NCBI GenBank assembly: GCA_024689865.1
Contig: JAILDA010000024.1
Location: 1 to 59,796 of the forward strand
Length of the DNA: 59,796 nt
DNA from: Clostridia bacterium
Lineage (GTDB): Bacteria; Bacillota; Clostridia; Peptostreptococcales; Anaerovoracaceae
Direction: 5' to 3'
Positions within the stretch are counted from its first letter, which is position 1. Every line of letters begins with the position of its first letter. Of this stretch, positions 8,248-18,425 are shown piece after piece. A program made the translations under genes and the position numbers. The notes beneath the pieces are model-generated. The model was not told the origin of the DNA and did not search any database. It saw only the letters and a program-made list of their open reading frames with translations.

Positions 8248-8295
8248 AGTACCGTATCGGCTGCATTTAATGCCGGAGATACGGTACTTTTTATT
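8248..8295 (+). terminator. Terminator of the unknown gene at 7031-8221
   Basis: An 11-bp perfect stem (8248-8258 with 8278-8288, AGTACCGTATC) has a small inner GGC/GCC stem and is followed by TTTTTATTT. Confidence 0.88.
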
Positions 8296-8306
8296 TGTAA
8301 TATGGG

Positions 8307-8468
8307 TGCAGACTGCATTGCTGATCCGAGGCGCTTCGAAAGCGGTAGAAGAGACTTTTCGCTAAGGCTTTTCCGGGAGGCCGTCAGGTACGAGCTGACC
8401 GGCTAAAAGCCTCGAAAAGACTCGGCGTGAAGCCGCGAAGCGGGCCGAAGATCAGCAAGCAGTCTGCA
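8307..8468. repeat. Large near-perfect hairpin element C (intergenic)
   Basis: This occupies the space between the preceding terminator and the metK promoter. Arms 8307-8326 and 8450-8468 pair over 19 bp with a single bulged A at 8317. Going inward, CGCTTCG (8332-8338) pairs with 8436-8442. Then 15 bp (CTTTTCG plus AGGCTTTT, 8355-8372, interrupted by a CTA bulge) pair with 8405-8419. A terminal hairpin is built on GTCAG/CTGAC. It carries TTTCGCTAAGG (8357-8367) as in element A, and its right arm, read on the minus strand, resembles element A at 3435-3450. No RNA family that I know fits. It lies upstream of the metK promoter and is therefore not part of the riboswitch. Confidence 0.65.
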
Positions 8469-8501
8469 ATAAATATAACAAAGAATAGTGCCAAAGTCCG
8501 G

Positions 8502-8530
8502 TTGACTACATGCCCCATATGTGATAACCT
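8502..8530 (+). promoter_or_regulatory. metK promoter
   Basis: TTGACT at 8502-8507, a 17-bp spacer ending in TGA, and TAACCT at 8525-8530. The same TTGACW-N17-TAACCT arrangement recurs in front of birA. Confidence 0.75.
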
Positions 8531-8597
8531 AAACGGCGAGGAGATCCGCTCCTCCCTGCATGGGAAGGCAGATATGCGCCCATGATAATATAAATAA

Positions 8598-8697
8598 GGC
8601 TCTCATCAAGAGCGGCGGAGGGAATAGGCCCGATGATGCCCGGCAACCTGTATTTTACAAGGTGCCAAATCCTACAGAGCGATCTGAAAGATGAGGA
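8598..8697 (+). promoter_or_regulatory. SAM-I (S-box) riboswitch aptamer of metK
   Basis: The canonical S-box core is present: CTCATCAAGAGCGGCGGAG, then GGCCCGATGATGCCCGGCAACC, a variable P3 stem, GGTGCCAAATCC, and a closing GATCTGAAAGATGAGG. P1 pairs 8602-8607 (CTCATC) with 8690-8695 (GATGAG). The 3' strand of P1 (8690-8696) can instead pair over 7 bp with the 5' arm of the downstream terminator (8710-8716). The design is therefore a transcriptional OFF switch: bound SAM stabilises P1, frees the terminator and stops transcription before metK. Confidence 0.96.
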
Positions 8698-8708
8698 AAA
8701 GGAAACAC

Positions 8709-8735
8709 ACCTCGTCTAAGACGGGGTTTTTTCTT
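8709..8735 (+). terminator. SAM-controlled attenuator in the metK leader
   Basis: The stem 8709-8716 with 8720-8727 (8 bp, one G-U) has loop TAA and is followed by a run of six T. Its 5' arm is also the partner of the riboswitch P1 3' strand (antiterminator). Confidence 0.92.
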
Positions 8736-8753
8736 CCCCGGGAAAGGACAGAA

Positions 8754-9929
8754 ATGATAAGATTATTTACGTCAGAATCCGTTACAGAAGGTCATCCGGA
8801 CAAGATCTGCGACCAGATCTCGGATGCCGTCCTGGACGAAGCGCTTCGCCAGGACCCCAACAGCAGAGTAGCCTGCGAGACTTTCGTCACCACAGGTCTT
8901 TGCACCATAATGGGCGAGATAACTACTAACGGTTTCATAGATTTTCAGAAGATAGCCAGAGACGTAATAAAGGACATAGGCTACACCAAGTCCGAGTATG
9001 GCTTCGACTACTATTCCTGCGGCGTGCTCAATTCCGTGCACGCGCAGAGCGCGGACATAGCGCTGGGCACCAACGATCAGGTCGGCGGCGCCGGAGACCA
9101 GGGCATAATGTTCGGTTATGCCTGCAACGAGACCCCAGAGCTTATGCCTCTTCCGATCTCCCTTGCGCACAAGCTTGCCCAGAGGCTCACCAAGGTAAGA
9201 AAGAACGGCACCATTCCTTACCTCCGTCCGGACGGAAAGACTCAGGTGACCGTTGAATACGACGATAAGTGGCAGCCTATAAGGGTGGACACCGTGCTGA
9301 TCTCCACTCAGCACGACGAAGACGCAACGCTGGACCAGATCCGCTGGGATCTTATGGACCACGTAATAAAGCCGGTGATCCCGGAAGAACTTCTGGACGG
9401 AAAGACCAAGTATCTGGTCAACCCCACGGGCAGGTTCGTGATAGGCGGACCGCACGGCGATACTGGACTTACGGGCCGCAAGATAATCGTCGATACCTAC
9501 GGCGGATACGCCCGCCACGGCGGCGGATGCTTCTCCGGCAAGGATCCCACGAAGGTGGACCGTTCCGCTTGCTACGCTGCTCGCTGGGCAGCAAAGAACG
9601 TTGTGGCTTCCGGACTTGCGGACAGGTGCGAGATAGAGCTCGCCTACGCCATAGGCGTTCCGGAACCGGTATCCGTAATGGTGGATACCAAGGGCACCGG
9701 CAACATCCCGGACGAGCAGATCGCGGACATCGTCTGCCGCGTGTTCGACTTTACGCCTGCGGGAATAATCAGGGACCTGGACCTTCGCAGACCCATCTAC
9801 AGGAAGACCTGCAACTACGGTCACTTCGGCCGCGAGGACGCAGCTTTCACCTGGGAGCAGACCAACAGAGTGGAAGAGCTCAGGAAGGCTGCCGGCATTG
9901 CGGAGTATGTTCCTAACACTCCGGACTGA
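8754..9929 (+). CDS. metK: S-adenosylmethionine synthetase
   Basis: 391 aa, full length. It makes SAM from methionine and ATP. The opening [19 protein letters not shown] is the signature N-terminus with the ATP-binding [16 protein letters not shown] and [16 protein letters not shown] (the phosphate-binding P-loop-like signature) are intact. The reading frame stays open upstream to an ATG at 8691, but that lies inside the riboswitch; AAAGGA at 8744-8749 supports the ATG at 8754. Expression should fall when SAM is abundant, through the upstream S-box attenuator. It has its own terminator, so it is a single-gene unit. Confidence 0.98.
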   Translation: MIRLFTSESVTEGHPDKICDQISDAVLDEALRQDPNSRVACETFVTTGLCTIMGEITTNGFIDFQKIARDVIKDIGYTKSEYGFDYYSCGVLNSVHAQSADIALGTNDQVGGAGDQGIMFGYACNETPELMPLPISLAHKLAQRLTKVRKNGTIPYLRPDGKTQVTVEYDDKWQPIRVDTVLISTQHDEDATLDQIRWDLMDHVIKPVIPEELLDGKTKYLVNPTGRFVIGGPHGDTGLTGRKIIVDTYGGYARHGGGCFSGKDPTKVDRSACYAARWAAKNVVASGLADRCEIELAYAIGVPEPVSVMVDTKGTGNIPDEQIADIVCRVFDFTPAGIIRDLDLRRPIYRKTCNYGHFGREDAAFTWEQTNRVEELRKAAGIAEYVPNTPD

Positions 9930-9952
9930 GTCTTTTTGCGATAACATCATTT

Positions 9953-9981
9953 CACCCGGCAATTAAGCCGGGTGTTTGTTT
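9953..9981 (+). terminator. metK terminator
   Basis: CACCCGGC at 9953-9960 pairs perfectly with GCCGGGTG at 9967-9974, followed by TTTGTTT. Confidence 0.88.
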
Positions 9982-10004
9982 ATTCCGCTTGTTTGTGATA
10001 AAAT
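9976..10004 (+). promoter_or_regulatory. Promoter of the aspartokinase-secA unit
   Basis: TTGTTT at 9976-9981 (inside the metK terminator tail), 17 bp ending in TGA, and TAAAAT at 9999-10004. Confidence 0.65.
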
Positions 10005-10034
10005 ATTAAGAATACTTTATTTAGGAGAAAGACC

Positions 10035-11354
10035 ATGGGTATAAAAGTAGCTAAATTCGGAGGCAGCTCCGTTGCCGACACGATACAGTTTTCCAAGGTA
10101 AAGGACATAATCCTTGCCGATCCGTCCAGAAGGTACGTAGTAGTATCCGCGCCGGGCAAGCGTTTCGATCAGGATACCAAGATGACGGACCTCCTGCTTC
10201 TGTGCCATACGCACCTTATGAACCATCTGCCCTGGGACCAGCTGTTCCAGGTAGTCTGCGACAGGTTCAGCGCCATAGCGTTCACTCTGGACATCGGTGC
10301 GGACAAGCTGGATCTTCAGGCGGAGTACAATAAGATAAAGCACGCAATGGAGGACGGCGCAGGTTCGGATTACATCGCAAGCCGCGGAGAATACCTCAGC
10401 GCGCGCCTCATAGCGGCGTATCTGGGCTGGGATTTCATAGACGCGGCAGACGTCATCAAATTCGACGAACGCGGACGTTTCCTTGCGGAAGAGACCAACA
10501 GCATCCTTAAGGAAGAACTTAAGAAGCACGAATACGCTGTCATCCCGGGATTCTACGGAGCGAAACCGGACGGGAAGATAAAGACTTTCAGCCGCGGCGG
10601 TTCCGATATCAGCGGATCCATAGTCGCAAGGGCTGCGGAAGCGGAGGTCTACGAGAACTGGACGGACGTAAACGGTTTCCTTATGGCTAACCCCAAGATC
10701 GTAAAGAATCCCAAGCCTATCCGCTACATTTCGTATCAGGAGCTCCGCGAGCTCTCGTACATGGGCGCCAACGTAATGCACGAGGATGCCATCTTCCCGG
10801 TAAAGGAAGCAGGCATTCCTATCAACATCAGGAACACCAACGAGCCGGATCATCCGGGAACTTTCATACAGGACAAGACTCCGCAGGAGTGCATGGGCGT
10901 AATTACAGGCGTTGCAGGCAGCAAGAACTTTACCGTTATAGCAATGCATAAGTACATGATGAACTCCGAGCGCGGCTTCATGAAGCGCGTGTTCAGCATC
11001 CTGGACAGCAACGACGTAAGCTTCGAGCACATGCCTACCGGTATCGATACTCTGTCTGTTGTACTGGACAACGACGAGGTGGGCAACAAGCTCCCGGACA
11101 TAATAGAGGACATAAAGAGGACTCTGGAACCGGACATGCTGGAGGTCTACGACGACATAGCGATGATCGCCACCGTAGGCCAGGGCATGACCTACCGTCC
11201 GGGCGTTGCCGCCAAACTGTTTGCGGCTCTTGCCGAGCAGGGCATAAACATAAGGATGATAGACCAGGGCTCTTCGGAGATCAACATTATCGTAGGCGTT
11301 GCCGGAAGCGATTTCGAGAAGGCCATATGCGCCATCTACAACGCGTTCAACTAG
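10035..11354 (+). CDS. lysC: Aspartate kinase
   Basis: 439 aa. It phosphorylates aspartate in the first step of the lysine, threonine and methionine branch. The N-terminal kinase domain starts KVAKFGGSSV (the KFGG nucleotide and substrate motif) and continues with FSRGGSDISGS around residue 190. Two ACT domains fill the last ~150 residues, with IDQGSSEINI near the end; such domains usually confer feedback inhibition. AGGAG upstream supports the ATG. secA begins 9 nt after the stop, so the two are co-transcribed, an unusual pairing. No lysine riboswitch fits in the short leader. Confidence 0.95.
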   Translation: MGIKVAKFGGSSVADTIQFSKVKDIILADPSRRYVVVSAPGKRFDQDTKMTDLLLLCHTHLMNHLPWDQLFQVVCDRFSAIAFTLDIGADKLDLQAEYNKIKHAMEDGAGSDYIASRGEYLSARLIAAYLGWDFIDAADVIKFDERGRFLAEETNSILKEELKKHEYAVIPGFYGAKPDGKIKTFSRGGSDISGSIVARAAEAEVYENWTDVNGFLMANPKIVKNPKPIRYISYQELRELSYMGANVMHEDAIFPVKEAGIPINIRNTNEPDHPGTFIQDKTPQECMGVITGVAGSKNFTVIAMHKYMMNSERGFMKRVFSILDSNDVSFEHMPTGIDTLSVVLDNDEVGNKLPDIIEDIKRTLEPDMLEVYDDIAMIATVGQGMTYRPGVAAKLFAALAEQGINIRMIDQGSSEINIIVGVAGSDFEKAICAIYNAFN

Positions 11355-11363
11355 GGAGAATAA

Positions 11364-14066
<2,703 letters not shown>

Positions 14067-14149
14067 GCGCAGCGGCGTCACCAAAGCTGCAAAACAGTTA
14101 TTTGGGACGGTCCAACGCAGCATCCGGTCATAATAAACAGGAGCAATAA

Positions 14150-15278
14150 ATGGTATTACTCGACAACATAAAGCTGCAGCATCCGCAGCTTACGGAGACT
14201 CTGGGGAAACTCAGAGACTCTCTTTGACATCCCGGTCTTAAAGGAAAAACTTGCCGACATAGATCTGCAGATGCAGATAGACGGTTTCTGGGACGACATG
14301 GCGCGCGCACAGAAGCTTAGCATGGAGAAGAAGTCCCTGGAGAACACCATAGGCGAGTACGAAGACTGCGTTTCGGAACTGGAGGACCTTAAGGCCTGCA
14401 TAGAGATGGCCGAGGAAGCCCAGGACGAGGAGCTGGGCGAGGAAGCCAAGAGCACCTTCGACACGCTCTCCGGAAAGGTGGAAGACCTTAATCTCCGCAC
14501 GCTTCTTAAGGAAGAATACGACCACAACAATGCCATCGTTACCCTGCACGCGGGTGCAGGCGGCACCGAGGCCCAGGACTGGGCGGGAATGCTGATGCGC
14601 ATGTACCTTCGCTGGGCGGACCAGAAGGGCTATAAAGTAACCATGATGGACGTTCAGGACGACACGGAGGCCGGTATAAAGTCCGCTGAATTCCTTGTGG
14701 AAGGCGAGAACGCCTACGGGTATCTTCGCGGCGAGCGAGGCGTTCACAGACTTGTGCGAATAAGTCCGTTCAACGCTCAGGCAAAGAGGCAGACGTCGTT
14801 CGCGTCCGTGGACATAACCCCGGAACTGGACGATTCCGTTACCGTGGACATAGACCCCCAGGACCTGCGCATAGATACCTACCGGTCCAGCGGCGCCGGC
14901 GGCCAGCACGTAAACAAGACGGACTCCGCTGTACGCATCACTCACATTCCGACCGGCATAGTCACCAGCTGCCAGAACGAGCGCAGCCAGCACCAGAACA
15001 AGGAGTTCGCCATGAAGGTCCTGTACGCCAAGCTGTACGCTCTGGCAAAGCAGGAACACATGGACAAGATATCGGATCTTAAGGGCAACTTCAACCAGAT
15101 AGCCTGGGGCAGCCAGATCCGTTCCTACGTCTTCCAGCCTTACACCATGGTAAAGGATCACCGCACGGGCGAGGAAGTAAGCAACGTTCAGGCCGTGATG
15201 GACGGCCGCATAGATCCATTCATAAACGCCTGGCTTTCCGGAAAGAGAAAGGGAGACGCCAATGAAAAAGAGATATAA
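14150..15278 (+). CDS. prfB: Peptide chain release factor 2, with programmed +1 frameshift at 14222-14228
   Basis: RF2 recognises UAA and UGA and triggers peptide release. The ATG at 14150 (AGGAG at 14139-14143) opens a 25-codon frame ending CTT TGA C at 14222-14228, the classic RF2 slippery site. Shifting +1 continues at GAC 14226 and gives 375 aa. In that joined numbering the tripeptide S205-P206-F207 identifies RF2, and the catalytic GGQ is at 250-252. UGA at the site lets RF2 level control its own synthesis. The internal Shine-Dalgarno that normally stimulates the shift (AGGGGG) is AGAGAC at 14213-14218, so stimulation may be weak. The 3' end overlaps the next gene by 17 nt. Confidence 0.97.
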
Positions 15279-15936
15279 GGCTGTCCTCTTCGACTACGAC
15301 GGAACGCTGGTGGATACCAACCAGCTGATAGTTGACTCCTGGGACCACATGTATCAGAAGCACTTCGGCGGACACCTTACCGGCGACGACGTAAAATGGA
15401 CATTCGGCATGGTCCTGTGGGACGCCATAGACGACTACATGAAGCAGCTTGGCCACAGCGGCTACGATCTACAGGAGCTCGTGGAGAGCTACAGAGAGTT
15501 CCAGCGCCAGCCGGACGCAACTCCCGCGCCGCCTTTCGAGGGCATGGTAGAGGCAGTCCTGAAACTAAAGGAAGAGGGCGTGCTCCTCGGGATAGTAACG
15601 TCCAGAGGCTATGATACCTGCGTAAAAGGCCTTAAGAAGTACGGCATGGCGGACTGCTTCGACGCCTTCGTTACCGCGGAGAGCACGGACATCCACAAGC
15701 CGCAGCCGGAGCCTGCGCTTATATGCTGCAGGGAGCTTGGAGTGGATCCCTCGGACGCGGTAATGGTGGGCGACAGCGTTTTCGATCTTATCTGCGGCAA
15801 CGACGCGGGATGTGATACCTGCTTCGTTACCTGGTCTTTCGCCACAGGCGTGGACGCCGCCATAAAAGACGGTAAGCCTACCTATGTGGTGAACACTCCC
15901 GCGGAGATGGTGGAGCTGCTGACAGCGGTAGTATAG
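15262..15936 (+). CDS. HAD-superfamily hydrolase, phosphoglycolate phosphatase-like
   Basis: 224 aa. The HAD motifs are in order: DYDGT (nucleophile D11 in FDYDGTLVDT), a Ser/Thr motif II (GIVTSRG), a Lys motif III (HKPQPEPA) and the acidic motif IV (MVGDSVFDL). The helical cap between motifs I and II is of the Gph/PpaX size. These enzymes hydrolyse small phosphomonoesters; a pyrophosphatase (PpaX) or phosphoglycolate role are both possible. It starts inside the end of prfB behind GGGAGA, so it is translated as part of the prfB transcript. Confidence 0.92.
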   Translation: MKKRYKAVLFDYDGTLVDTNQLIVDSWDHMYQKHFGGHLTGDDVKWTFGMVLWDAIDDYMKQLGHSGYDLQELVESYREFQRQPDATPAPPFEGMVEAVLKLKEEGVLLGIVTSRGYDTCVKGLKKYGMADCFDAFVTAESTDIHKPQPEPALICCRELGVDPSDAVMVGDSVFDLICGNDAGCDTCFVTWSFATGVDAAIKDGKPTYVVNTPAEMVELLTAVV

Positions 15937-15979
15937 CAGGGATCGTTTATCGATCATACGGCATCAGGAGGGTGATAAC

Positions 15980-16501
15980 ATGGCAGATTGTGTGTTTTGC
16001 GGGCAAAAGGCCGCATTCGGAAAGACGATAACAGTCGGCACCATGGTCTTCAAGGCTTGTGCGGACTGCTATGACAGGTATTCCAGACAGGACGACAAGA
16101 TCATTGTGGACGCTGTAAGGGCTGCCCGTATATTCAATGATGATGTTAAGCTCAGAGAATGGTACGATAACAGGATATCGGATCTGAAAAAAGACGCTGA
16201 GCTGCTTCGTTCCGAGATCGATGATCACGAAAGGGAACTTAAGGAAAAGACGGTGGGGATCTGTCCGAAATGCGGCGGGCCTATGTTCGGCAAAGGAGAG
16301 CACAGTCTTATGACCTATGTCGGCGGGCTGCCGACACTTAACCGCTCTGCCTGGAACACAGGAGAATTCAATGTCAGAATAACTGTCTGCCAACAGTGCG
16401 GTTATACCGAATTCTATTCAGCTGCCGGTAACAGTATCGAAAAGCTGGAGAAAAAACGCGAACGCCTTAAAATGATCGAGGAAGAACTCGGGGAAGAATA
16501 A
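15980..16501 (+). CDS. Zinc-ribbon protein of unknown function
   Basis: 173 aa with two putative zinc sites: CVFCGQKA with CADC in the first 30 residues, and CPKCGGP with CQQCG around residues 95-135. A charged, probably coiled-coil segment lies between them and another at the C-terminus. AGGAGGG lies just upstream of the ATG. Codon use is looser and more AT-rich than in the neighbouring genes (GAT, CGT, GTT), which suggests later acquisition. It sits 43 nt after the HAD gene and ends at a terminator. Proteins of this look are often annotated only as zinc-ribbon domain proteins, and I cannot assign a function. Confidence 0.75.
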   Translation: MADCVFCGQKAAFGKTITVGTMVFKACADCYDRYSRQDDKIIVDAVRAARIFNDDVKLREWYDNRISDLKKDAELLRSEIDDHERELKEKTVGICPKCGGPMFGKGEHSLMTYVGGLPTLNRSAWNTGEFNVRITVCQQCGYTEFYSAAGNSIEKLEKKRERLKMIEEELGEE

Positions 16502-16541
16502 CCTGCAGGCTGCCTGCGGCAAATACAAGAGCTGATCGCTT

Positions 16542-16582
16542 GTGTCAACTTTTCTTGCTTCAGAAAGTTGACACATTTTTTT
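16542..16582 (+). terminator. Terminator after the zinc-ribbon gene
   Basis: An 11-bp perfect stem (GTGTCAACTTT 16542-16552 with 16564-16574) is followed by ATTTTTTTATTT. Its descending arm contains the TTGACA used as the birA -35. Confidence 0.92.
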
Positions 16583-16596
16583 ATTTGTGATAACCT
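16568..16596 (+). promoter_or_regulatory. birA promoter, built into the preceding terminator
   Basis: TTGACA at 16568-16573, 17 bp ending in TGA, and TAACCT at 16591-16596. The layout is identical to the metK promoter. Confidence 0.7.
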
Positions 16597-16663
16597 TTAG
16601 AGGCCGTGCAGGACAGATGAATGCGCGGACGATCGTTTACCGAATTACCGGGCTCAAAACACC

Positions 16664-17671
16664 ATGACTACGAAACAGCAGATAGCGGCTCTTCTGGAGC
16701 AGCACGAAACCGAATACATTTCCGGCAGCGCCATAGCGAACGCCCTGGGACTTACCAGGGCAGCGGTATGGAAGTGCGTAAAACAGCTGGAGGCTGAAGG
16801 ATACGACATAGAGTCCGCAAAGAAGGGGTACAGACTGGGAGACGATAACAACGCTTTAAGCGAGGGCCTTATCCGGCGGTATCTGGACTCAGGCAGTAAG
16901 TCCGGGACTTCCGAAGACGGAACTTCCGGTCTTGCGGAGCGGGTATCGCTCGAGGTCCTCTCCGCCGTGGATTCCACAAACAACTACTTAAAGCGCAAGG
17001 CATCGCAGACTCCTTCGTGGCACGCGGTGATAGCTTCTGAGCAGACAGCAGGGCGCGGCCGCATGGGCAGGACTTTCGAGTCTCCGGCAGGGACCGGCGT
17101 GTACCTGAGCGTACTGCTCAGACCGGACCTTCCCGCACAGCAGGCCGTAAGGCTTACGACGGCTGCGGCAGTAGCGGCGTGCCTCGCCATAGAGGAATGC
17201 ACGGATTCCCGGGCAAGCATAAAGTGGGTGAACGACGTCTACGTTAACGGAAAGAAGACCTGCGGCATACTTACCGAGGCTTCCATAGACCTGGAATCCG
17301 GCGGTCTGGACTGGGCGGTGATGGGCATAGGCTTTAACGTCTACGAGCCGGAAGATGGCTTCCCTGCGGAGATCAGAAACATCGCCGGAGCCATAACGGA
17401 AAAACACAGCAGAGACTTACGCTGCCGTATTGCCGCGTCATTCTTAAGACATTATTACGACATAGTGGAGACGCGGCAGCTTAAGGGCTACCCGGATGAA
17501 TACATAAAGCGGAGCTTCGTTATAGGAAAGCGCATAAATGTTCTGCGAAGCGGCACGGTCAGACCCGCAAAGGCTCTGTCGATAGACGGAGAATGCAGGC
17601 TGCTCGTGGAATACGAGGACGGCACGCAGGAGGCGCTGTCGTCCGGGGAAGTATCGATAAGACCTGTGTAA
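16664..17671 (+). CDS. birA: Bifunctional biotin-protein ligase and biotin operon repressor BirA
   Basis: 335 aa. An N-terminal winged helix (residues 1-60, with SGSAIANALGLTRAAVWKCV as recognition region) is followed by the catalytic domain. The biotinoyl-AMP loop reads GRGRMGRTF around residue 126 and the lysine-containing KWVNDVY lies further on. It attaches biotin to carboxylase subunits and, in this two-domain form, represses biotin genes. The upstream region has no clear Shine-Dalgarno and no in-frame alternative start. bioY follows after 78 nt. No biotin synthesis gene is in the window, which suggests reliance on uptake. Confidence 0.95.
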   Translation: MTTKQQIAALLEQHETEYISGSAIANALGLTRAAVWKCVKQLEAEGYDIESAKKGYRLGDDNNALSEGLIRRYLDSGSKSGTSEDGTSGLAERVSLEVLSAVDSTNNYLKRKASQTPSWHAVIASEQTAGRGRMGRTFESPAGTGVYLSVLLRPDLPAQQAVRLTTAAAVAACLAIEECTDSRASIKWVNDVYVNGKKTCGILTEASIDLESGGLDWAVMGIGFNVYEPEDGFPAEIRNIAGAITEKHSRDLRCRIAASFLRHYYDIVETRQLKGYPDEYIKRSFVIGKRINVLRSGTVRPAKALSIDGECRLLVEYEDGTQEALSSGEVSIRPV

Positions 17672-17749
17672 CGAGTTCCTGCGCGGAATTTCAGCGCTTA
17701 GCGATGCCTTCCGGTCGATCGTTCGATAATAATATTTAAGGAAATATAG

Positions 17750-18304
17750 ATGGATAACAAACTAACTACAAAAGACCTTGCATACATGGCGCTGTGCGCT
17801 GTGATGCTTGCGATATGTTCCTGGATAAGCATCCCGTTCGCGGTCCCGTTTACTCTTCAGACCTTCGGGGTGTTCTGCACGCTAATGCTTCTCGACGGAA
17901 AACGCGGGACCATATCCATTGCGGTGTTCATACTTATGGCTGCGGTGGGCCTGCCTGTGCTGTCGGGCTTCCGCGGCGGCTTAGGCGCGCTGCTGGGCAC
18001 GACCGGCGGATACATCCTGGGATTTATATTTACCGGACTCATCTACTGGGCGGGAACTGCTCTTATCCCGTCCGGGGCATCCGCTTCCGTCGTACGCAAA
18101 GTAGTTCTGCTCGTAATGGGACTTGCGGTATGCTACGCTTTCGGAACGGCGTGGTTCATGTACGTGTACGCAAGGAACACCGGACCGATAGGCCTTGGAA
18201 CTGCGCTGGGCTGGTGCGTAATACCGTTCATAGTGCCGGACCTTGTAAAGCTTGCTCTGGCGGTGCTGGTAAGCAGCAGGATAGGAAAACGGATAAAGGT
18301 CTAG
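17750..18304 (+). CDS. bioY: Biotin transporter substrate-binding subunit (ECF S component) BioY
   Basis: 184 aa and almost wholly membrane-embedded (six helices). The BioY motifs are visible: SIPFAVPFTLQTFGVF near residue 25 and GLPVLSGFRGGLGALLG near residue 65. AAGGA before the ATG serves as ribosome-binding site. It captures biotin and needs the shared EcfAAT energy-coupling module, which is not in this window. It follows birA on the same strand and is probably under the same biotin control, though I see no convincing BirA operator in the 78-bp gap. Confidence 0.95.
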   Translation: MDNKLTTKDLAYMALCAVMLAICSWISIPFAVPFTLQTFGVFCTLMLLDGKRGTISIAVFILMAAVGLPVLSGFRGGLGALLGTTGGYILGFIFTGLIYWAGTALIPSGASASVVRKVVLLVMGLAVCYAFGTAWFMYVYARNTGPIGLGTALGWCVIPFIVPDLVKLALAVLVSSRIGKRIKV

Positions 18305-18381
18305 CATCCTAAACAAGCAGAGCGGGAACGGATCAAGGTCCGGAAGCCGGAGCAGGCGGAACGGTAAAGGATCAAAAATAA

Positions 18382-18402
18382 AAGCTCCCGGGCGGGGAGC
18401 TT
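18382..18402 (-). terminator. Terminator of the minus-strand MATE gene
   Basis: AAGCTCCC at 18382-18389 pairs with GGGAGCTT at 18395-18402. On the minus strand the stem is followed by TTATTTTT; on the plus strand it is followed by AAATAC, so it serves the convergent MATE gene. Confidence 0.8.
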
Positions 18403-18425
18403 AAATACATGCAGCGGAAGGCGGG

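Noticed and set aside
8691..8753. Upstream ATG extending metK by 21 residues
   Set aside because: It lies within the SAM riboswitch and its attenuator; the family N-terminus and ribosome-binding site fit the ATG at 8754.
10005..10034. Lysine riboswitch in front of aspartokinase
   Set aside because: Only about 30 nt lie between the promoter and the start, far too short for that aptamer.
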